From: Gaeumannomyces sp. JS-464
Lineage: Eukaryota > Ascomycota > Sordariomycetes > Magnaporthales > Magnaporthaceae
Direction of reading: 5' to 3'
Assembly: GCA_002197995.1 (NCBI GenBank)
Contig: NGZR01000006.1
Span: forward strand, 1,426,001 to 1,490,000
DNA length: 64,000 nucleotides
Made by a program: the position numbers and the translations under genes. Shown one piece after another: positions 57,201 through 64,000 of the stretch. Numbering within the stretch: position 1 is the first letter of the stretch; every line of letters starts with the position of its first letter. The notes beneath the pieces were generated by a model. It saw only the letters and a program-made list of their open reading frames with translations. It was not told the DNA's origin and did no database searches.

Positions 57201-59199
57201 GGTGTCGGGAAGGTCCGAGTCGGCATAATGCTGTGATGACGTCAGTGGCCCCTCCATCGCGCCATATACTTCGTCGGAGCGAGATCCATGGTTCCGACAG
57301 CATAAAGCAACGCATCCCTTATGCGAGGCAAAGCAAATCAAGGTTCGCAGCCGGGAAAGAAGATCGAGAAGAGAGACATCGTCCTCACGTCCAAGGTAAC
57401 GAGCTGTGCAAAGACGTGACGTGACCCCCACTACTCGCCCTGGTCCCTGATGAACTTTCGCCCCTCCAGGGACCCAAAACCCTTTCGCCCTGCTCGGCGC
57501 GCCGGCGTCGTCTCCCACTAATCCGGAATGACGTGGCAGGGTGGGTGGGCCTTGTTGATCGCTGCAGCCTTCCCCCGGCCACAGCAGTCAATGTCCAATG
57601 AGGGGCGTGGTGGTGCTGTCGTCCCGCCTCGCTTATTAGGTTGCGGACGGGATGGCGCGACATGACAGACACAGCCCGCAGCCACCCAGCCGCCGTGGTC
57701 CCTAGCATATGCTCACCGCAGATTGGCTGGCAACCGACGCCTCAGCTTGCGCCACAAAAACGCGGCGCCACACAACGGGTCTTTCTGCAGTAAGGGAAGC
57801 GATTGGCCGGCGAACGCCGTGATGGGCTACGCACACATTAGCCGCGACAAGCCGAGGCGAAAGACCAACTTAACCACCCAACCGCAGGTCAAACCTGGCA
57901 ACTGGATACACGGGAATGCGTCCTCACGGTTGGGCTAAAAAGCCTCGCTCTGGCCGCCGTATTTGCCACCAAACTTCCCGCGCCCTGGTTGGAAGCAGCC
58001 CGGCGCTTCTACGCAACCTCTCCCGTTGCCCATCAGCCCATGTTCATGCGTTAGGAGGAAAATATTCGTCTTGCCTCAACCAGGAGACAGCTAATCGACG
58101 CTTGGCGCTGCAAGCCCACGCAATCCACGGTATCGCCACCGACCGCGGAAGGCCAAGTTGCCCTGCAACAGGTCCGCCCAAACGCCTAGCTCAATATCTG
58201 AGCGCCGCCTGGAGGCCAGGGAGACACGCCTATCTTGCGACGAGGCGCGAGCCGCTCCGATAGTTGTACATAGGGCACTCTCTCAACAGTCATCTGGAGG
58301 GTTCGCCTACGCGGACTGGTGAGGGAAGCTTCGAGATCGCACTCCCGAGTCAGGTTCATCCCCACCCACGCTCGCCTTGTCTTTCTCTGACCCGCAACCG
58401 AGCCGATCTCCGCGGACGCACTTAAAAGCAACGACGAGTAACCAGCACGAGAGTTCTGCGCCGCCAGCGGGGTGCCTGAATGCGCAATTACGTCACTATC
58501 AAGCGCGCCGGGGATTGTTCCTAAACGGGCTACCGACGTCGCCTCGTCGCCACTCTGGAGTTTTATTTAACCCCTTGACACATTGGCGCACACCCGCCCT
58601 TTGCCGCCTTACATACAAGCTTGCGGCAACTTCCGTCGGTATTGACCCCGTGGGAGGAGGTGTGGCCTTGACGAACCCACAGGCACCAAGTGCCCCGGCC
58701 TTGGACAGCTCACTACCATCACCGTGATTCACAGTTCCGGCCCACCTTGTTCTTTTGTTTAGAGTCCGGTTTGCTGAGTCGATATTTATCGTTAAAACTA
58801 CTCGCGAGTCAAAAGAGAGGGAAAAAAAAAAGAGCGGGAAAAAAGCTCCAGTCTTGAATAACAATGCAGAGAGTGCACTCTCCTTCTGCAGTTTTGCGGT
58901 ACAAGCCTTTTCATCGGGTTCTCATGCATCACCACGTAATGCTGCAGCCCGGTTCAACCCTTTTTCTCTCTGCCTGTGCCGTTTTAACCCGCCAAATCCC
59001 TTCTCTCTCGCCAGTCCCACCTTGCCAGTCCAAAATCGACCATGTGTCCTCAATGCTGTGAGGAGTGCAAGGCCTCGCCTCCCTCTCCCAGACCCTTTTC
59101 CACAGGAGATACGAACTCTTATTGCTTCCGCGCAGCCAAAACAGGAGGATGCACCTCGCAGCGCGCAACGTCCGAGACCTTGCAGGTTCTCGAGCCCCT
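54281..59199. other. Long stretch with no recognisable gene
   Basis: About 4.9 kb of GC-normal DNA. Many overlapping frames of 60-200 codons occur on both strands, but none has a familiar domain, signal peptide or intron logic. Local features are T- and A-runs near 55080, 55300 and 56590 and GT runs near 55470. It may contain long UTRs, non-coding RNA or orphan genes that cannot be told from chance here. Confidence 0.35.
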
Positions 59200-59326
59200 C
59201 CCACATGGGAAGTCGACCCTCAGTCCAGCTCGCCGCTCTTTTCCAAGATCCCTAGCGAGATCCGTGTCCAAATCTTCGGCCATGCCCTCACTCCCTGGGT
59301 TTTTTAGCATCCATACGATCGTACGT

Positions 59327-59360
<34 letters not shown>

Positions 59361-60345
59361 CTCAATCGTATGAAGCCCATCTACACCGGTCGGCCATGGG
59401 ACGAGCACGCAAACCTGGAGCTCTCCCGGTTCGATTTCCGCGTCAGGCCCAATCACGATGGCCACCGCGACGATGACTTGGCCGGAGACCTCGATACACT
59501 CCCTGACATCCTCCCTGACCCCCCTTGCGGATTCTACTCTTCTGGGTGGTGTCGGCCGGATTGCCATGGACGATCCATCCTCACCATCACTCTTTTACAA
59601 AACCTGCCGCCGCGCCTTCATTGAAGCTCGCTCGCTTGTATTTGAAAGCTCGCGATGCCATTGGCCGGACGGTGTAATGAATCCACGCCACTCCGTGCCG
59701 GAATGCAGACACGGGTTCGAGTACGGACCAGTATAGGCATGAGCTGAGATGGGGCGAACGGCGACTGGAATGGGAACAACGGTTCAAGGCAGTTTCGATT
59801 TATGCCGATCCCCACATTTACCGCGTCTTCAACCCGGACTGGCCGCTCTCCTCCAAAGTAGAAAGCATTACCTGCTTTGTTAGCGCCTGGAAAAGCGTTT
59901 ACTAGCAAGCCTTTTTGGGGAGAGATGAATCAAAGGATCGACCCCACATCAATCTCTACGCCCGCGGCTTGATCAGCCCCAAAAAAGCTGACGTAGACGT
60001 CGACATGGGCTTGACGGCAAGCTTCAATCTTTCCGAATGCCTCGCTCGAGACCAGTCCCCGCCGGGCGGGCGCCCAGGCTGGCTTCCCCCCGGCGTATTC
60101 TTCCGTGAAAACGCTTGGGGGTGGTCTTTCATCAACTGCACCTTCACTCTCGTGATCGACGCTCTGGAGGAATACAAAGATCTAATGGAGCGGCATGTGC
60201 AGTGGGCGTCCAGGACATGGCAGCTGCCGCTGGACCCCGAGATCAATGGCGGATGTCACTATCTCTCTGCCGATGGCAACCCCATCCAAAGGACTCCTGG
60301 CGCGGCCCTACCGTCGACTGGCGAAGTACTGTGTTGGATGTAATG
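59200..60345 (+). pseudogene. Degenerate gene of a 2EXR-like fungal family
   Basis: Pieces follow the layout of a large uncharacterised ascomycete family related in style to 2EXR. Start-side motif SSPLFSKIPSEIRVQIFGHA LTPW at 59224-59298, then TAG. After a 33-bp G tract, a frame at 59530-59660 reads SLFYKTCRRAFIEARSLVF. From about 59735 a long frame reads RWGERRLEWEQRFKAVSIYA, DPHIYRVFNPDWPLSSKVES, a TAG where the family usually has Trp, PHINLYARGLISP, and the C-terminal FTLVIDALEEYKDLMERHVQ. Stops and frame changes make it non-functional as read. The G tract may lie in an intron, since GTACGT at 59321 precedes it. The TAG fits a G-to-A change. Confidence 0.5.
59328..59360 (+). repeat. 33-bp poly(G) tract
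   Basis: An uninterrupted run of 33 G, flanked by an 8-bp perfect inverted repeat, CATACGAT (59312-59319) and ATCGTATG (59364-59371). Confidence 0.95.
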
Positions 60346-62255
60346 AAGAAATCAGTTTGCCCAATGCCGGGTGTAAGGAGCACACGAGAATAGCAACTTT
60401 GTTCCGTAAGGGACTGGGCCCTCGGATTTATTCGTGGAGTATCACATGGACAGCGAGGACTTATAGCAAGCAGCGGAGCTTTAGCGCATGCTATTTACCT
60501 CGTGGGCACCCACCACTGTATTATTAGCGAACCCTTCATTTAGAAAAAGCCATTTTTATAACGATGGAAGCGGAAGTTTGCCCTGAACAAAATATTTCTG
60601 TTAAGGATTAAAAAACATTTAACAACTTTATTGTACTCCGACTTGTGCAAAGGGGGATGTGCTAAAGTACTGCTCATTACATATACTACAAGATCCAACA
60701 GTTCAATCACTTTGTGTAACGGGAACGATGGGAACCGAGGCAGGGCTACAGTATACCCTTCATTATTGTCACGATCTAAAGCTAAGGAAGTAAAAACAAT
60801 TGCGCGTTGCGACACGCGTGCGCACAGAGATTAGTATGGCATCCGATGGTCCTTGGTCAGGTGACTTTAGGGCCATCCTTGCAACCATGGCCCAAGCGCC
60901 CGTGAGGGCCGGCCGTGCCATGACACTTTGTGATTAAACCTTTTGGCACCACTGTGCATAAGCCCCGAAGCCCTTGTAGCCAGCGTTGCAGGCGACCCTG
61001 TTACGGCTTGTTTGAAAGAAAATCTCGGAGCAACTACTTCCAACAAATTGCAAGCAAAGCTGAAAATAAAGGATTAATTTAGTTTTAAAAGGGCATATTA
61101 CTTTTAAGAATTTAAAAAAGAGGAAAATAAAACCAGCGTGGAATATATTTAAACCCATACGTCGCTCGGATAACTTTTAAAAGCTGTTTCCATAACTGTA
61201 TAAGCACTAATACGCGGTTGTAAACAAGGGTTTCGAAAAGCTTATAATTAAACCTACAAAAAGTTGTGCCTTGCGCTTTCGGACTTAATACTTTTAATAT
61301 AACGAATTACCAAACAAACGAGTGCAGTACATTGCTATTCTTTAAACTTAAGTACCATTACTTTAATAATAGCAAAAACGTTAAGAGCGGCAGTGTATCT
61401 CAGGAAACACGTGTGTAGTGGCATAAATGTCTCGTTATTTTCCGGGCGCTTTTAAAGCCGCAAGCCGCGCTTTCCTAAAGCCGAAAGCGTTTTAAACCTG
61501 TTTTTAGCACTTAACAGCAACCGGTTAACTATATGATTTTGCCGCGCTGCACATTGCCTCATTGGATAGGCTTCGCGGCGGTAGCTTAGGGGGTTTGTAG
61601 TTTGCCTTGCCGTGTAGTTGGGATTTAACGTGTTAGCTTTTATTTATTATTTAAAAGAAGTTTTAACAAACCGATAAGGGTATATAATAAGCAAAGAACC
61701 CGGCGTATTACTATTGAATTACAAGGGATGCAATAGCCGTCCTGTTATTATTTTTAACAGTACGACTATGCTGGGTTTGAAAAAAATATTTAAACTACGT
61801 GCTACATTGGTGTGTTTGGATACTGCGGTTCCGTAATGTTTTAAATATATTCCATTTTCCGACAGGCCTTTCCCTCTTTCCCATTCTGCCATCTTAACAA
61901 GCCCTTTATTTTTTTTAAAAAAAAATACTGTCCCATTTCTCGCCGAGGTGTAACTTAGATAGGCTAAACGCTTTTAAACCAAGGGCGTAGCTAAATGTGC
62001 TAATTAAGGTATCTATTTTCGTTATTTTATTTAAAGAAAAAAAAGTAATATAACACAACCAGCTTTGATAATAATCGTACTGCGCGAGGCATTTGTGAAA
62101 AAGGTGCAATGAGCGAAAACTCCAATTTTAAACAAAGGCAACTAAAGGGGACAACAGCGCCGAAACTCTTCCACACACAGCATTTGTGAAACTAAAATTT
62201 GCGTACAAAAGGAGTTCCTCCTTCCCACACAAAGTTCTCCTATGCCAAACTAACC
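60346..62255. other. AT-rich gene-free block
   Basis: From about 60540 to 62200 the sequence is strongly AT-rich with many TTTTAAA strings and no coding potential. It looks like heavily mutated repeat DNA; no ends or family can be assigned. Confidence 0.5.
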
Positions 62256-63335
62256 ATGGCTTCTCTTTCACCTAGCCTGGGCACCAGCAATGCCGTGTAT
62301 ACGCTGCCATCCTTCCCCAATTTCCAATCACTTGCGTCGCAGATCAGGCGCATGGTCTGGGAAGCATTTCTGATGGACGCAACGCCCATGATTTATTTAT
62401 TTAAGCTCTTTGAGCCAATCCCGGCCCATGACGGCAGGCGCTCTGCGCTCATTCGATGCGCCTGGCCCGGACGGACGAGAATAGTCGTGGGACAACATGC
62501 TTCGAGCCACACTGCCCACGCGATCCGCTTCAGAGGCCTGCTTAGAGTCTCGTCAAGTTACGCTCAGCCTGTTCCCAGACAACCTGCCATTCTACAACCT
62601 CCTCGATCGGGACTAGTGCCCGCAGGAACCACGCTCGAGGTGGAGATACAGGGCTCCCAACGTCACTCGCTCAGGTTCAACAGTGCCCAAGATGTCATTG
62701 TGCTCGAGGCGGACTGGGACGCCCAGGAGGCTGCTGTCAGCCACATGAGGGCGCAGAAGCAAGGAGGAAGCAGCAGCCGCGGCAATAACCCCCTGTCTGT
62801 GATCCAGCACGTCGGGATCGCAGTGGGCGACCCGGAGAGTGGCCGTCGCGAGGGCCCTAACACCCGCTCTCCTACGGCACGCCGCTCGAGGAGTGCCGCT
62901 GCGGCACGGACGAGTGCAGCGACGCCTGCCGCCTGGAGCCGCTGCCGGCCTTCCTCACGCTCCTGTTTCCGCGGCTCAAAGCATTCTGCATCGCGAGAGT
63001 GGCGCCCGGCGGCGACGACTATGGCGACACGGACGAAGACGAATGGACGAACCTGGAGGACGGCGTCTATCACTGTGTGTGGGGGGGCCAGAGCGACGTG
63101 ACTAACGAAGGTCTTGGTTCCCCGGTGCCCGGACATACCTGGCCGACCGCCAGGGCAGCGGGGTGTCGACGGGATGTGCGTGGCATGGGACGGGCAGACG
63201 GGGTGCTTCCCGACCGACTACGTCGTCGATCACATCCAGGCGTTCTGGAGCAGGCACTTTCCGTACTACCGCACATTGGGCCATTTTGACATCAAGTTCC
63301 TGCGGCGGATCGACCCTGGCGGGGAGGAGGCGTGA
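62256..63335 (+). CDS. 2EXR-domain protein, frame broken
   Basis: Starts at the ATG 62256 (MASLSPSLGTSNAVYTLPSF). The 2EXR signature follows immediately: FPNFQSLASQIRRMVWEAFL with PMIYLFKLFEPI, then HAIRFRGLLRVSSSYAQ and the second block HSLRFNSAQDVIVLEADWD. After about 62860 the expected continuation YGTPLEECRCGTDECSDACR and PAFLTLLFPRLKAFCIARVA lies in a second frame. The end, GMCVAWDGQTGCFPTDYVVD HIQAFWSRHF, lies in a third frame that stops at 63335. Two single-base losses (about 62865 and 63110-63170) would join all three. The Cys-rich middle is unusual for the family. It borders the AT-rich block; whether it is a real pseudogene or a base-call problem is open. Confidence 0.6.
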
Positions 63336-64000
63336 GGGGTTCGATGACAAGAGATCCGAGTGGGAGGGCAGCCTATTGGAACATCCAGGAACTCTACATC
63401 ACGCTGATTTCTCGACGGGGGCCAAATCGGCGGGCGGCCAACCTGGGCATCAGCGCCCTCAATCGAAAATATGCAGGAAGGGTCGATAGATAGACAGACT
63501 GGGCGTCGCGGGGTGTTGGCTGCGCACGAGCAAGCCGCCCGCCCTGCGCAAAGTGGGGACCGCCACAAATGGGAAAACGAAAACATAACTTCCCGATATA
63601 CCTAGATGGAAAGAATCTGAGAATCTGGACGCTTGTAGGTTGCTGAGGTGGCGTTGCTGCGGGAGTCTTGTGACAGCCAGTTCGGTCGGCTCGTTGGAGG
63701 CACCGTGGTCGCAAGGGGTTTCTCGCAGCGCGGTGGGTGTTCGCGGCGAAGATGATTTCGGTGGACCGGGAACAGCTGCGGTGCAAAGTGGAGTAGCAAG
63801 AAGCAGATGACCAAAACGAAGAGGATTGCTGGTTGCGATGTTTCATACAGGTGTAGGTACCGTAATCCGAAAAAAGGTGGCCGAGAACGAGCTGGGCGTG
63901 ATGATTCCATTCTGCTCAACGTTATTGGTATGGAGTGCTTCAAGTCGCTCGAGTCAACTGCAAGGGCCGGAGGATGTCAAGGCGACAGTGCCCGCTATCA
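63336..64000. other. No recognisable gene
   Basis: Right end of the window. Open frames on the minus strand (63602-63943, 63394-63846) lack motifs. Confidence 0.35.

Overview
The window looks like nuclear DNA of a filamentous ascomycete, most likely a Sordariomycete. Genes carry short introns of about 50-170 nt with GTRNGT donors, CTAAC/CTGAC branch sites and CAG/TAG acceptors. Fungal-specific families are abundant (HET, Clr5-ankyrin, 2EXR, P4H-type dioxygenase). AT-rich blocks hold gene remnants whose stop codons are explained by C-to-T or G-to-A changes, as repeat-induced point mutation (RIP) produces. A 1,852-bp TA-flanked transposon at 40.8-42.7 kb has the architecture of the Magnaporthe element Pot2, which makes a relative of the Magnaporthales a reasonable guess, not a proof.

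Layout. 0.8-2.6 kb: repetitive Gln/Pro-rich protein. 3.0-5.1 kb: HET-domain gene (minus). 7.3-7.7 kb: small GPI-anchored Ser/Thr-rich wall protein. 12.0-15.9 kb: Clr5-ankyrin gene. 16.3-26.2 kb: a compact conserved block with POP7, RAV2/ROGDI, a NIPSNAP-type mitochondrial protein, ATP synthase subunit j, an FSH1-type serine hydrolase and the proteasome lid subunit RPN5. 26.6-34 kb: a degenerate, partly AT-rich segment with a putative Pol III gene, a broken kinase-like gene, a tandem array of intron-like units behind a signal-peptide exon, a P4H-type dioxygenase remnant and a HET remnant. 35.3-39.8 kb: MFS transporter and a polytopic membrane protein. 40.8-42.7 kb: the Pot2-like transposon. 42.9-46.9 kb: 2EXR gene and secreted subtilase. 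48.9-54.3 kb: beta-carbonic anhydrase, mitochondrial ribosomal protein bS16m and NAD(P)HX epimerase. 59.2-63.3 kb: two more genes of the 2EXR-like type around an AT-rich block.

Two things stand out. First, 30.36-31.49 kb on the minus strand is a run of about 16 diverged ~67-bp units. Most carry a splice donor, and many carry a branch-site-like and an acceptor-like motif, with usually about 3 nt between acceptor and next donor. It lies between a signal-peptide exon and a short possible terminal exon: either an extreme micro-exon gene or a satellite grown from one intron. Second, many recognisable genes are broken by single-base indels, often in homopolymers, and this includes RPN5, which is essential in yeast. 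That points to assembly error for much of the apparent decay in GC-normal DNA, in contrast with the RIP-like stops of the AT-rich segment.

The conserved genes point to mitochondrial and housekeeping roles (ATP synthase, mitoribosome, NAD repair, V-ATPase assembly, proteasome, CO2 hydration). The rest is accessory: self/non-self recognition, secreted proteolysis, transport and transposon debris.
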